A stretch of DNA of 64,000 nucleotides from Anaerolineaceae bacterium (GCA_002702065.1 NZXX01000001.1:2294001-2358000); one strand, 5' to 3'; positions 26,069 to 34,466 are shown, counted from the first letter of the stretch. Notes: generated by a model from the letters alone, not told the origin. Numbers and translations: made by a program.

Positions 26069-26566
26069 CTAATTTTGGAGGTAATGCCCTCGAAAGAATG
26101 CCCGCGCGGGGCCACGATTGACGTACCAGATCACATACAAAGCGACCAGCACGCTGACCAGCACACGGGCACTCATCAGCGAACTTGTCAATTGCATCCC
26201 GGAGTCAATGCCCTGCGAGACATCAGCCGGCTGTGCAACACCAGCCGTACTCAGGGCAATTGTCACCAGCGTAACAATGATCACCGCAGCCACAAACACA
26301 AATCGTATTTGAGGCGGTCTGCCGCGCCATGCCAGAATCGCAATCAGCAGAAACAAGATGCCAAGAATAACCGGAACAATCAGATTGGTCTGACTCACCT
26401 GTAAGCTGCCACCTACAGCGCCACCGCCTTCCAGAAACTCAATCGACTCAAATTGCCGTTGCAGGCTGAGGACAAAAATGACCTGTCCTATCGGCAGCAG
26501 CGAAAAAAGCACGACGCTGATGAGAATAGCAAGTGATAATCCCAGAGGCCGTCCGGGTTTTTCCAT
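26069..26566 (-). CDS. Small integral membrane protein of unknown function
   Basis: 165 residues with four hydrophobic segments, near 10-33, 55-78, 88-110 and 128-148. Between the first two is a Gly-rich loop (LEGGGAVGGSLQ). No family is recognised. It is convergent with the acyl-CoA ligase gene and divergent from the BTAD regulator. A short inverted repeat (CAACAA with TTGTTG, 26568-26583) lies at its translation start and includes AAAGG, which may affect ribosome access. Confidence 0.7.
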   Translation of the reverse strand: MEKPGRPLGLSLAILISVVLFSLLPIGQVIFVLSLQRQFESIEFLEGGGAVGGSLQVSQTNLIVPVILGILFLLIAILAWRGRPPQIRFVFVAAVIIVTLVTIALSTAGVAQPADVSQGIDSGMQLTSSLMSARVLVSVLVALYVIWYVNRGPARAFFRGHYLQN

Positions 26567-26627
26567 AACAACAACCTTTTGTTGTGAGCGTCTACATAGT
26601 GACTTGTAAGTCTAGAATAACATTGCA

Positions 26628-26654
26628 TTAGCATGGCGCTTATATTCATGCTAA
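26628..26654. repeat. Perfect inverted repeat upstream of the BTAD regulator
   Basis: TTAGCATG (26628-26635), 11 nt, CATGCTAA (26647-26654). It lies in the divergent gap about 40 nt before the regulator's start. Half-site centres are 19 bp apart, suitable for a dimeric regulator, but the element could also be an RNA hairpin. Confidence 0.55.
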
Positions 26655-26694
26655 AATCATAGTCGTATGTATATGTAACCAGCAATTGGAGGTC

Positions 26695-27975
26695 ATGAAA
26701 CCTGTGAAATTACATGATCTAATTGAGCAATCTTACCAGAATTTTCAGGAGCAAGCTGAAGATGCCAGAGTAATTTTGCTTCATCCGCGCAGCCGCTACC
26801 GGTCGGTTCTGGTGGCCCGGCTCATTAATTCCCCCGACATAAAAACGTTCTATTATGCGCTCGGCCCGGACGACATCAATCTCAATTCATTCTTGTCCGG
26901 CATTACTCATGACCTCGCCAATCAGCACCCAACATTTGGTCGCCACATCAACATTTTACCCCCAAATGACAACGAGAACTTTGACCTTTTACTTGAGACT
27001 TTTGCACGCGACCTGTCTGAGATGAGCGAGGAACCTTTCATGCTCATCCTTGATGAGTATGACCGAAGCGACAGTGCGGACGATGTGCAAATGTTCGTCG
27101 AAAAGCTGGTCGATGTACTGCCCCAAAACTGCAAGCTGGTCATCAACAGCCGAACCCTGCCCCGCCTGCCCTGGGTGTCACTGATTGCCCAGAAACAGGC
27201 CGTCTTGTTGCAGGACGAAAAGCTGATCAGCCAGAATTACTATGACATTGCCACCACCGGTCAGAACGAACTTGAAGTTTTCGCACTCGGCCCCGGTTAC
27301 ATTCTGCTGAACGGACAGGCAATCGACACATGGGAAGGGCATCTCCCGCGCCTGCTTTTCTTCTTTGCGCTGGACAAACCGAGCATCACCCGATCCGAAA
27401 TTTGCCAGGCGTTCTGGCCCGAGCTGGTCACCGATCAAGCCGTAAATGTCTTCCACGTGACCAAGCGTCGCCTTCATAAAGCGCTGGATATGGACGTACT
27501 GGTTCATGATGACGGCTATTATCGGGTCAATCCTGACTTGGCCATCAAATATGACGTCATGGATTTTGTCAGTACCCTGATGTCTGGACGCAACGAAGAT
27601 AACCCCAGGCGTATCGAATCGTGGGCCAAAGCCATCGAGCTGTATCGCGGGCCGTTCCTGCAAGGGCACAATGACAGCTGGATTACAGAACGGCGCAAGG
27701 ATTTCCAGGTCGGCTATATGGAAGCCCTGACGGAAATGGCACGGGTGCGGCTGGCTGAAGAACGCCCAGAACATGCCCTGGCCATGTTCCAGAAAGCGCT
27801 GGCCGAAGACAGCACCCGCGAAGATATTCATCGCGAAGTCATGCAACTCTACGCCAAGCTGGGCCGACGCAGCGAAGCCGCAGCCCATTACCAAAAGCTG
27901 TTTGAGGAAATGGAACGTCACAACGGCGAGCCGGAAGCCGATACACAGGCCCTCTACCAGACGATCATGTCCTGA
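26695..27975 (+). CDS. BTAD-domain regulator with a degenerate NTPase domain
   Basis: 426 residues. The first 180 resemble the MalT/STAND ATPase layout: a strand-loop-helix where Walker A should be (VILLHPRSRYRSVLVARL), then EPFMLILDEYDR as Walker B and LVINSRTLPRLPW as a sensor-like strand. The Walker A lysine is absent. An OmpR-type winged helix (about 210-285) is followed by a bacterial transcriptional activator (BTAD/TPR) domain from about 290 to the end. GGAGG stands only 2 nt before the ATG, so GTG at 26704 is an alternative start. It precedes the lyase gene and may control it. Confidence 0.8.
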   Translation: MKPVKLHDLIEQSYQNFQEQAEDARVILLHPRSRYRSVLVARLINSPDIKTFYYALGPDDINLNSFLSGITHDLANQHPTFGRHINILPPNDNENFDLLLETFARDLSEMSEEPFMLILDEYDRSDSADDVQMFVEKLVDVLPQNCKLVINSRTLPRLPWVSLIAQKQAVLLQDEKLISQNYYDIATTGQNELEVFALGPGYILLNGQAIDTWEGHLPRLLFFFALDKPSITRSEICQAFWPELVTDQAVNVFHVTKRRLHKALDMDVLVHDDGYYRVNPDLAIKYDVMDFVSTLMSGRNEDNPRRIESWAKAIELYRGPFLQGHNDSWITERRKDFQVGYMEALTEMARVRLAEERPEHALAMFQKALAEDSTREDIHREVMQLYAKLGRRSEAAAHYQKLFEEMERHNGEPEADTQALYQTIMS

Positions 27976-27981
27976 CAGAGA

Positions 27982-28003
27982 ATGCCCGCGACGATGCGGG
28001 CAT
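27982..28003 (+). terminator. Hairpin after the BTAD gene
   Basis: ATGCCCGC, loop GACGAT, GCGGGCAT: an 8-bp perfect stem 7 nt after the stop codon. It lacks a T run, so it may be a weak or Rho-assisted terminator. Confidence 0.45.
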
Positions 28004-28054
28004 CTCCCCTGCATTCTCAACCAACCCAGATAACAATTGCTGTGCCCATGCCAT

Positions 28055-28084
28055 TTGTCTTGAGCAGGAAGTATTCGGTATGCT
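28055..28084 (+). promoter_or_regulatory. Candidate promoter of the heparinase II/III-like lyase gene
   Basis: TTGTCT, 18 nt, TATGCT, ending 37 nt before the start codon at 28121. It matches the sigma-70 consensus only partly. An inverted repeat lies immediately downstream at the expected start of transcription. Confidence 0.4.
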
Positions 28085-28088
28085 CATG

Positions 28089-28108
28089 TCCGAATAGATT
28101 TGTTCGGA
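28089..28108. repeat. Inverted repeat, candidate operator of the lyase gene
   Basis: TCCGAA (28089-28094), 8 nt, TTCGGA (28103-28108), just downstream of the candidate -10 and 12 nt before the lyase ATG. Its position would suit repressor binding. Confidence 0.4.
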
Positions 28109-28120
28109 TAAGGAATTTCT

Positions 28121-30028
28121 ATGCTGAGCCAATACAATCCTGTTGACATCGAGTATGCCTTGCGCACCGAAAACCCACCCCCGCCCTTCCCCCCGGCTGC
28201 GGACCGCGCGGCATGGCACGCCGTGCGGCAAACAATGGGCGAAGATGCCGCCAGCCAGTTGATTCAACAAGCTGAAACTGCCGCCAAAGCAGAGATCCCA
28301 ACGCTGCCAGCCAGCCTGTATCTTGAATTCAAACGCATTGGGGAACGAGCTGGTTATCAAATCCCCCGTTCGATCCGGCGACGCAACCATACGGTTCTGA
28401 CACTGGCGGAATGCCTCGAATACAAAGGGCGTTTCCTCGACCCACTGATGGACTTGACCTGGGCCATTTGCGAGGAAAGCAGCTGGGCGCAACCCGCACA
28501 CCAGGGCAACCTCACGGATCTGGATTTCCCGATCATCGACCTGAATTCATCTTTGACGGGCACACACCTGGCGGAGATGGATCTGTTGCTGGGGGCAGAG
28601 CTTGATCCGCTCATCGGCAAACGCATCCGCGACGAAGTGGATCGGCGTCTGTTCACCCCTTTTCTAACACGGCATGAACACTGGTGGATGTATAACACCT
28701 GGATGCGCAGCGTGAACAACTGGTCCGGTGTATGTAACGGCAATGTCGTCATGACCGCCATCTATCTGGAGCATGATCTGGCGCGCCTGGCGGAAATTAT
28801 CGCCCGTGCCGCCCGTTCGCTCGATGACTATCTGGCAACTTACGATGTCGATGGCGGTTCATCAGAGGGACCGGGCCCCTGGGTGTTTGGTTTCAGCAAC
28901 TACACCATTATGGCCCAGCTCATTGAACATCGCAGCAATGGCCGTCTCCGCTTTATGGATGGCGACTTCATCCACAAAATTGCCCAGTTTCCGCTCAAAA
29001 CGATCATGGGGCCAGGCCAATGGGTCAACTTTGCCGATACAGAATCCAAAACCACCTTCCCCGATGGTTTCCTGATCTACGCGGCAGAACGATTGAATCT
29101 GCCCGACCTCATGACGCTGTATCATGAGCAGCGGCAGCGCCATGTTGAGGTTGACCGCGAATCAGAACTGCCGTGGATGCTGCGCCGCTTGTTCTGGCGT
29201 CCGAAAGACACGCCGCAACAGCCCGTTCGTTTTATCCCGAACAAGCATGACTGGTACAGCGGCATGCACTGGATGTTCGCGCGCGTCAATCCAGCAGACC
29301 CCGATGCGCTGGTATTGGCAGCCAAAGGCGGGCACAATGGCGAAATGCATAATCAAAATGATGTAGGCAGTTTCATTGTCCAGCTTAATGGGGAACAACT
29401 TATCGCGGATATTGGCCGGGGCCGTTTCACCCGCTTTTATTTCAGCGATCAACGCTATCAGGATTTTTCATGTCAATCACTGGGCCATTCCTGCCCGGTC
29501 CCCAATGGTCAGATGCAGGGCCCGCTGATCGCCCCTGAACGCCTGCCCGATGGAAACTGGAACGAAATGACGGAAGCGATGCGCGGCTCCAACTTCTACG
29601 CGTCTCTGCTGGAACATCACGCCGATGATGAACTCGACCTGATGAAAATTGAGATGCAGCATGCCTATCCGCCTGAAGCTGATCTCGCGTCGCTAACGCG
29701 GACCATTGCTCTGCACCGCGATCAACCTGATGGTTGGGTCGAGCTTATTGACGAAGTCGCGTTTGCCACTCAGCCCGGCACCTATGAAAGCGTGCTGACG
29801 ACCTTCGGCGATGTCCGCATCGAACAAGACAACGTGGTTATTCAGGGTGAAAGGGGCGGTCTGGTTATCCAATTTGATAGCAGTCAGGTGCAGGCACGAG
29901 TCGATCTGGTCGCCAACGTTCCCCTCACAGACGGCCTGCGCGATGTGCGCCGTCTGATTTTTGAGTGGCCGCAGCCTCAGCAGGCAGGCACCATTAGGCT
30001 GGCGATCACACCGGAAGCGCGTTCTTAA
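28121..30028 (+). CDS. Heparinase II/III-family polysaccharide lyase
   Basis: 635 residues. A helical (alpha/alpha) toroid occupies roughly residues 20-330, with motifs such as HEHWWMYNTWMRSVNNWSGV that carry the aromatic and Asn residues typical of this fold. A beta-sandwich domain follows, with the family's landmark AAKGGHNGEMHNQNDVGSFIV (His near 407 and 411) and GEQLIADIGRG. These enzymes cleave uronate-containing polysaccharides or their oligomers. No signal peptide is present, so it probably acts in the cytosol on imported oligosaccharides. Nearby transporter genes fit that role. Confidence 0.8.
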   Translation: MLSQYNPVDIEYALRTENPPPPFPPAADRAAWHAVRQTMGEDAASQLIQQAETAAKAEIPTLPASLYLEFKRIGERAGYQIPRSIRRRNHTVLTLAECLEYKGRFLDPLMDLTWAICEESSWAQPAHQGNLTDLDFPIIDLNSSLTGTHLAEMDLLLGAELDPLIGKRIRDEVDRRLFTPFLTRHEHWWMYNTWMRSVNNWSGVCNGNVVMTAIYLEHDLARLAEIIARAARSLDDYLATYDVDGGSSEGPGPWVFGFSNYTIMAQLIEHRSNGRLRFMDGDFIHKIAQFPLKTIMGPGQWVNFADTESKTTFPDGFLIYAAERLNLPDLMTLYHEQRQRHVEVDRESELPWMLRRLFWRPKDTPQQPVRFIPNKHDWYSGMHWMFARVNPADPDALVLAAKGGHNGEMHNQNDVGSFIVQLNGEQLIADIGRGRFTRFYFSDQRYQDFSCQSLGHSCPVPNGQMQGPLIAPERLPDGNWNEMTEAMRGSNFYASLLEHHADDELDLMKIEMQHAYPPEADLASLTRTIALHRDQPDGWVELIDEVAFATQPGTYESVLTTFGDVRIEQDNVVIQGERGGLVIQFDSSQVQARVDLVANVPLTDGLRDVRRLIFEWPQPQQAGTIRLAITPEARS

Positions 30029-30050
30029 TCGGCTAACGGTAATCCACTGT

Positions 30051-30079
30051 GAGAGCACCTGACGTTATGGGGTGCTCTC
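30051..30079. terminator. Hairpin between the lyase and lacI-type genes
   Basis: GAGAGCACC (30051-30059), 11 nt, GGTGCTCTC (30071-30079): a 9-bp perfect stem that spans the stop codon of the minus-strand regulator. It may act on both convergent transcripts. No strong T run. Confidence 0.4.
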
Positions 30080-31081
30080 GCGAACCACCAGTTCCGGGGT
30101 AAAAACAAGCTCGGTGGTGGTCGGTTCGCCGCTGATCTGACTCAGCAGCATCTCTGCGGCGCTGATGCCAACTTCCAGCCAGGGGATATTTACGGTCGTC
30201 AGCGGACACTTGAACAGGTCCGTAAACGGGATGTTGTCGAAACCGGTGACCGCCACTTGCTCCGGAATCGGGACATTCAAGTCAAGACACGCTTTGAGGA
30301 CCGTCGCAGCCATCAGGTCGTTATAGCAAACGAATGCGTCAATCTGCGAACCATTTTTGAGATGCTCCTGAACGATGTGGTAGACCGCGTCCAGACTATC
30401 TTCACACACAATGATCAGATCATCGTCAATCGGCATATCGAACCGGGTCATAGCTTGTTTATAACCGCGCAGGCGCTCGGTCGCGCTGTAATTGATTTTG
30501 GGATAGGTCAACAGTGCGATGCGACGTTTGCCCGCCTCGAGCAAATGCTGGACCAGCAGTTCTATGCCACGCACCACGTCAATGCGGACCACCCCGGCAT
30601 CGCTGCCCGGCAGAACGGTATTCACGAGCACAGCAGAGCGCTGTCGGCTGATAAGCTGCTGAAGTTCATCGTCCGAGATGTGATTCACCGTAAACACCAT
30701 CACCCCGTCGACCTGGTTTTCTTCCAGGAGTTCTAGCCCCTTACGTGTTCGCTCCGGGGCGACTTCGGTGTTGTACACCAGCACCTCATAATTGTGCGCG
30801 TGCATCACCTTTTCAACACCGAGGATAATCATCGGGAAAATGGGATAATCGATCGAAGGCACCAGCATACCAATCACATGACTGCGTTTCGACGCCAGCC
30901 GCCGCGCTGCCCGGTTGGGATGGTAGTTTAATTCCTGAATGGCCTGGGCCACGCGTTCGCGCGTTGCGGTTCCAACATAGGGTTCATTATTGATGACACG
31001 AGAGACCGTTTTGATGGAGACATTGGCTCTGGCAGCAACATCCGCCAGGGTAAACTGTTTGTCCTCATGGTTCACAGGCAT
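30065..31081 (-). CDS. LacI-family transcriptional regulator
   Basis: 338 residues with the LacI helix-turn-helix at the N-terminus (FTLADVAARANVSIKTVSRVINNEP) including the hinge region (YHPNRAARRLASKRS). A periplasmic-binding-protein-like sensor domain covers about 65-335. Such proteins bind a sugar or sugar derivative and leave their operator. The gene is divergent from the binding-protein gene at 31232, and a site matching the LacI-type operator pattern lies at that gene's start of transcription, so it probably represses that gene. Confidence 0.93.
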   Translation of the reverse strand: MPVNHEDKQFTLADVAARANVSIKTVSRVINNEPYVGTATRERVAQAIQELNYHPNRAARRLASKRSHVIGMLVPSIDYPIFPMIILGVEKVMHAHNYEVLVYNTEVAPERTRKGLELLEENQVDGVMVFTVNHISDDELQQLISRQRSAVLVNTVLPGSDAGVVRIDVVRGIELLVQHLLEAGKRRIALLTYPKINYSATERLRGYKQAMTRFDMPIDDDLIIVCEDSLDAVYHIVQEHLKNGSQIDAFVCYNDLMAATVLKACLDLNVPIPEQVAVTGFDNIPFTDLFKCPLTTVNIPWLEVGISAAEMLLSQISGEPTTTELVFTPELVVRESTP

Positions 31082-31112
31082 GGTGTGCTCTTCGTTCTGG
31101 CAACATTCTCAA

Positions 31113-31142
31113 AACATACCATGCGGCCATATGTACTGTCAA
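31113..31142 (-). promoter_or_regulatory. Candidate promoter of the LacI-type gene
   Basis: On the minus strand TTGACA (31142-31137), 18 nt, TATGTT (31118-31113). Its -35 is separated by one base from the -35 of the divergent promoter. Confidence 0.55.
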
Positions 31143-31143
31143 T

Positions 31144-31172
31144 TTGACAGCCTATGCGATGTTCGCTAGACT
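31144..31172 (+). promoter_or_regulatory. Promoter of the Tat binding-protein gene
   Basis: TTGACA (31144-31149), 17 nt, TAGACT (31167-31172). The -35 forms one half of the palindrome CTGTCAATTTGACAG (31136-31150), whose other half is the -35 of the divergent lacI-type gene. Confidence 0.65.
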
Positions 31173-31175
31173 ATC

Positions 31176-31189
31176 TGACAACGCTGTCA
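31176..31189. promoter_or_regulatory. LacI-family operator candidate
   Basis: TGACAACGCTGTCA fits the LacI-family half-site pattern TGnnAnCGnTnnCA. It lies 3 nt after the -10 element, overlapping the expected transcription start, the classical position for repression. The divergent LacI-family gene is the natural candidate regulator. Confidence 0.65.
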
Positions 31190-31231
31190 GAAACTCTTTT
31201 TTATATAAAAGTTGATAAAGAGAGGTGTTCC

Positions 31232-33220
31232 GTGTCAGAGAAAAGTAAGCTTTCGCGACGACGTTTTTTGCAGTTGGCAGCCGGTGCGACGAGCGCAGTC
31301 GCGTTACACGCCCCCATTGTCAATGCAGCGCCGGCTCGCAAGCCGACCGTGCAGGAAATGACCTATACCGAAGCCCCTGAGCTGGAAGAAATGGTCGCCA
31401 ACGGCACCCTGCCCCCGGTGGCCGAACGTCTACCCAAGAACCCGCGTGTTGTACCCGTACGCGATGAGATTGGGCAATATGGCGGGACATGGCGTCGCGG
31501 CTATTCGGGCGTCTCGGATATGCAGGGCCCGGCCAAGCTCATTTATGCATTTGGGCTGCACTTCGATATCTCCGCTGATCTGGAAACGACCGAAATTGTA
31601 CCGGGCCTGTACGACGAGTGGACCCAGAACGAAGACGCGACCGAATTCACCTTCCACATGCGCGAAGGATTGCGCTGGTCGGATGGCGAATTGTTTACTA
31701 CACGTGACGTGCAGTTCTGGTATGACTATTATCAGAATGGGGATTTAGGGTCAACTCGTGAGGTGCTCAATATTGGTGATGTCCCTATGGAGTTGGAAGT
31801 CATAGATGACAATACCTTCACCCTCCGCTTTGGCGCGCCGAACCCCCTGCTCCCATTCAAGATCGCACGCGATGATACCGAGGGGCAGCACGGTGGGCCA
31901 ACGATGGGCGCACCGGCCCACTATCTTGGCAAATACATTCCCGATCATGAACTGGGCGACCAGGAACTGATCGATGCCGCCATGGCCGAACACGAAGTAT
32001 CGACGTGGCAAGAACTGTTTGGCGATGGGGGCACACCACGCGGGCCGATTGCATGGTGGGCGCGTAATCCCGAACTGCCGGTTATCCATACGTGGATGAT
32101 TCAAGACCCCCTCCCCTTCAACGACCCAATCACGATGGTCCGCAATCCATATTTCTACTGTGTGGATGAAGAAGGCAAGCAGCTGCCCTACATTGACCGT
32201 ATCGAGCACCGCCTGTTCGAGGATGCGTCTGTCTTCGATCTGTGGGTTGTTCAGGGCAATATCGATATGCACGAACGCCATGTCGCTGCTGCGAACTTCT
32301 CGCTCTACAAGGAAAATGAAGAAGCCGGCAACTACCGCGTGTTCCTGTGGAAAGGCGCAACAACCAGCGCATATCATCCCAACACCAGCCATGATGATCC
32401 GGTACTGCGCGAACTGTTCAGCAACCCGAAATTCCGGCAGGCCATGTCCATCGCCATCAACCGGGACGAGATCAATAACCTGATCTACAATGGCTTGTAT
32501 GAACCCCGGCAGGCATCACCCGTCACCGGCTCACCCGAATTCGATGCCGAATTCGAACAGAAATGGACCGAGTACGACCCTGAAACGGCCATGGCATTAC
32601 TGGATGAAATCGGCCTGGAAGTGAATGACAGCGGAACCCGCCTGCGGCCCGATGGTGAAGTACTCGCCTTCCGTCTGATGCACTCGCAGCAGGGTAATCA
32701 GGCAGCATCGGATGAGATTACGCTGGTGGTGGACTACTGGAATGCAATCGGCCTCAGCGTGTCGGAAGACCCGGTCGAACGTTCCCTGTACGAAGAACGC
32801 GTGACCAACAATCAGGTGGATGTCGGCTACTGGGGCTTTGATCGAAGCCTGTTGCTTCAGGCGGACCCACAGGCGTATATCGGCGGCTCTGGCCAGCAAA
32901 CCTACGCGGTACGCTATCGTCAGTGGTACGACAATGACCCTGCCGGTGTGGAACCGCCGGAGGATCATCCCATCCGCCAGCTGCGTGCCCTGTGGGAGCA
33001 GGCAGCCACAGAACCCGATCCGGTGGAGCGTCAGGCTTTGATGCAGGCGTTAATCGACGTTCACAAAGAAGCGCCGCTGGCGATCGGCACTGTTGGCGAA
33101 CCACCCGCCCCGGTTATCGTATCCAACCAGATGCGCAACGTACCAGATGGCATTATGTCGGATACCACCCTGCGCAATGTTCGTGTCGCGAACCCGGAGC
33201 AATTCTTCTTCGTGGAATAA
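31232..33220 (+). CDS. Tat-exported family-5 substrate-binding protein of an ABC transporter
   Basis: 662 residues from GTG 31232 (GAGAGG upstream). The N-terminus has a twin-arginine motif, SRRRFLQLA, and a moderately hydrophobic core, so export in folded form is predicted. The mature protein follows the SBP_bac_5 plan used by oligopeptide and oligosaccharide binders: GQYGGTWRRGYSG near the start, FHMREGLRWSDGELF, and a repeated late element FRQAMSIAINRDEIN. No permease genes follow it. It may deliver substrate to the complete transporter encoded at 34.8-43.2 kb. Confidence 0.87.
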   Translation: MSEKSKLSRRRFLQLAAGATSAVALHAPIVNAAPARKPTVQEMTYTEAPELEEMVANGTLPPVAERLPKNPRVVPVRDEIGQYGGTWRRGYSGVSDMQGPAKLIYAFGLHFDISADLETTEIVPGLYDEWTQNEDATEFTFHMREGLRWSDGELFTTRDVQFWYDYYQNGDLGSTREVLNIGDVPMELEVIDDNTFTLRFGAPNPLLPFKIARDDTEGQHGGPTMGAPAHYLGKYIPDHELGDQELIDAAMAEHEVSTWQELFGDGGTPRGPIAWWARNPELPVIHTWMIQDPLPFNDPITMVRNPYFYCVDEEGKQLPYIDRIEHRLFEDASVFDLWVVQGNIDMHERHVAAANFSLYKENEEAGNYRVFLWKGATTSAYHPNTSHDDPVLRELFSNPKFRQAMSIAINRDEINNLIYNGLYEPRQASPVTGSPEFDAEFEQKWTEYDPETAMALLDEIGLEVNDSGTRLRPDGEVLAFRLMHSQQGNQAASDEITLVVDYWNAIGLSVSEDPVERSLYEERVTNNQVDVGYWGFDRSLLLQADPQAYIGGSGQQTYAVRYRQWYDNDPAGVEPPEDHPIRQLRALWEQAATEPDPVERQALMQALIDVHKEAPLAIGTVGEPPAPVIVSNQMRNVPDGIMSDTTLRNVRVANPEQFFFVE

Positions 33221-33253
33221 TCGCAGCCTGAACAAAACTATTGAACGCACAAT

Positions 33254-33299
33254 GGCACGTCCGGCAGAAGCTGATGACTTTTCCGGGCGTGTCCTTTTG
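33254..33299 (+). terminator. Terminator after the Tat binding-protein gene
   Basis: GGCACGTCCGG (33254-33264) pairs with CCGGGCGTGTCC (33283-33294), one bulge, followed by TTTTG. It lies 33 nt after the stop codon, between convergent genes. Confidence 0.65.
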
Positions 33300-33330
33300 T
33301 GAGGCATATTCCCGCGCCTAAGCCAGTCAG

Positions 33331-34377
33331 TTACTCCGCCGCACCACCGCAGGACTCGCGAATGACCAGATGCGTCGGCGTCTGAATATGCAGGGGAATC
33401 TCCTGATCATTCTCAATTCGTTTGACCGCCCTCTCAGCGGCCAGTTCCCCGATCAGCTCTTTATAAACGTGCACGGTCGTCAGCGGCGGGACCGTAAAGG
33501 CCGATTCGACAATGTCATCGAAACCGGTCACGGCGACATCATTAGGCACCTGATAGTGGTGCCGGTGCAGCCACTGAATCGCGCCAATCGCAATGCGATC
33601 CGAAGCGCAAACAATGGCATCGGGCGGGTCAGATAACTGCATCAACTGGCTCGTACCAATGTGCCCCAGTTCTGGTGTCCAGCCATCCAATCCATAGGGG
33701 ATGGTCAGGCACAACTCCTTGGCAGTTGGCAGATCATGGGCACGAACACCGTCGAGGAATCCTTTCTGGCGCGAATCGCTATCCCCGGCTATATAGCCCA
33801 GACGACGGTAGCCGCGTTTGAACAGGTGGCTGACGACCTGACGAATGCCACGATAGCCATCAAAAGAGATCGCATCAATCTCCGCGCTAATCGAATTGAT
33901 CGTCTGGACAACGGCGCGAACATTAGCCTTCAGGTATTCGATGCTCGCCGCGCCCACGAAACCAACCAGAATTAATCCCTCAATAGGATACGACTCAAGC
34001 AACTCTCGTGCCTGGTCCACGGTGTTGATCTCGGCCCGTGTATTGATATACGCAATGCGGTAACCCAGCTCATTCAATTTGCGATCCACACCTTCCAGAA
34101 TCGCATTAAAAAACGGGTCCCGATATTTGCCGGTTTCAGAAACGAGAATAATGCCGATTTCCCTTGACCGCGCAGCGCGGCGCAGCCGGGTGGCCCCACC
34201 ATGCTGGCGCAGCAGCAGACCGTTATCCGAGAGTTCCTGTAAATCGCGGCGAACAGTCATCTCAGAAACCCCAAAGCGATGAGCAAGTTCGCGGGTGGCC
34301 AGCATATGCTCCCCATTTGTCTGGCTGACCAGGCGGATAATCTGATCTTGTCGCTGCTCTTTGTTCATAATGTTCAT
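33331..34377 (-). CDS. Transcriptional regulator: DeoR-type HTH joined to a LacI-type sensor domain
   Basis: 348 residues. The N-terminal 60 residues are a DeoR winged helix (QIIRLVSQTNGEHMLATRELAHRFGVSEMTVRRDLQEL read in segments, about 9-48). The remainder is a periplasmic-binding-like sensor fold as in LacI/GalR (IGIILVSETGKYRDPFFNAI; VAVTGFDDIVESAFTVPPLTTV). This DeoR-HTH plus LacI-sensor arrangement is less common than either parent. Two starts are possible, 34377 and 34368. It is divergent from the ABC transporter operon at 34811 and is its likely regulator. Confidence 0.85.
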   Translation of the reverse strand: MNIMNKEQRQDQIIRLVSQTNGEHMLATRELAHRFGVSEMTVRRDLQELSDNGLLLRQHGGATRLRRAARSREIGIILVSETGKYRDPFFNAILEGVDRKLNELGYRIAYINTRAEINTVDQARELLESYPIEGLILVGFVGAASIEYLKANVRAVVQTINSISAEIDAISFDGYRGIRQVVSHLFKRGYRRLGYIAGDSDSRQKGFLDGVRAHDLPTAKELCLTIPYGLDGWTPELGHIGTSQLMQLSDPPDAIVCASDRIAIGAIQWLHRHHYQVPNDVAVTGFDDIVESAFTVPPLTTVHVYKELIGELAAERAVKRIENDQEIPLHIQTPTHLVIRESCGGAAE

Positions 34378-34393
34378 AAATTCGCTCGTGTTA

Positions 34394-34407
34394 TGTTCTG
34401 ATGAACA
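34394..34407. repeat. Inverted repeat near the DeoR/LacI-type gene start
   Basis: TGTTC, TGAT, GAACA. The first coding bases on the same side contain two copies of TTCATAA, giving several TGTTC-like half-sites within about 45 bp. This could be an autoregulatory site. Confidence 0.4.
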
Positions 34408-34437
34408 CTCACTTTGTGCGTTTTGTCGGTTAATAAC

Positions 34438-34466
34438 TTGACAGTCATAAGTAATGGTGATTAAAT
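34438..34466 (+). promoter_or_regulatory. Promoter of the Opp/Dpp-type ABC operon
   Basis: TTGACA (34438-34443), 17 nt, TTAAAT (34461-34466). Transcription would begin near 34473 and give a leader of roughly 340 nt before the first ABC gene. Confidence 0.55.

Noticed and set aside
31136..31150. A second LacI-type operator at the palindrome CTGTCAATTTGACAG
   Set aside because: Its half-sites are in the opposite order to the operator at 31176, and it is fully explained as two abutting -35 hexamers.
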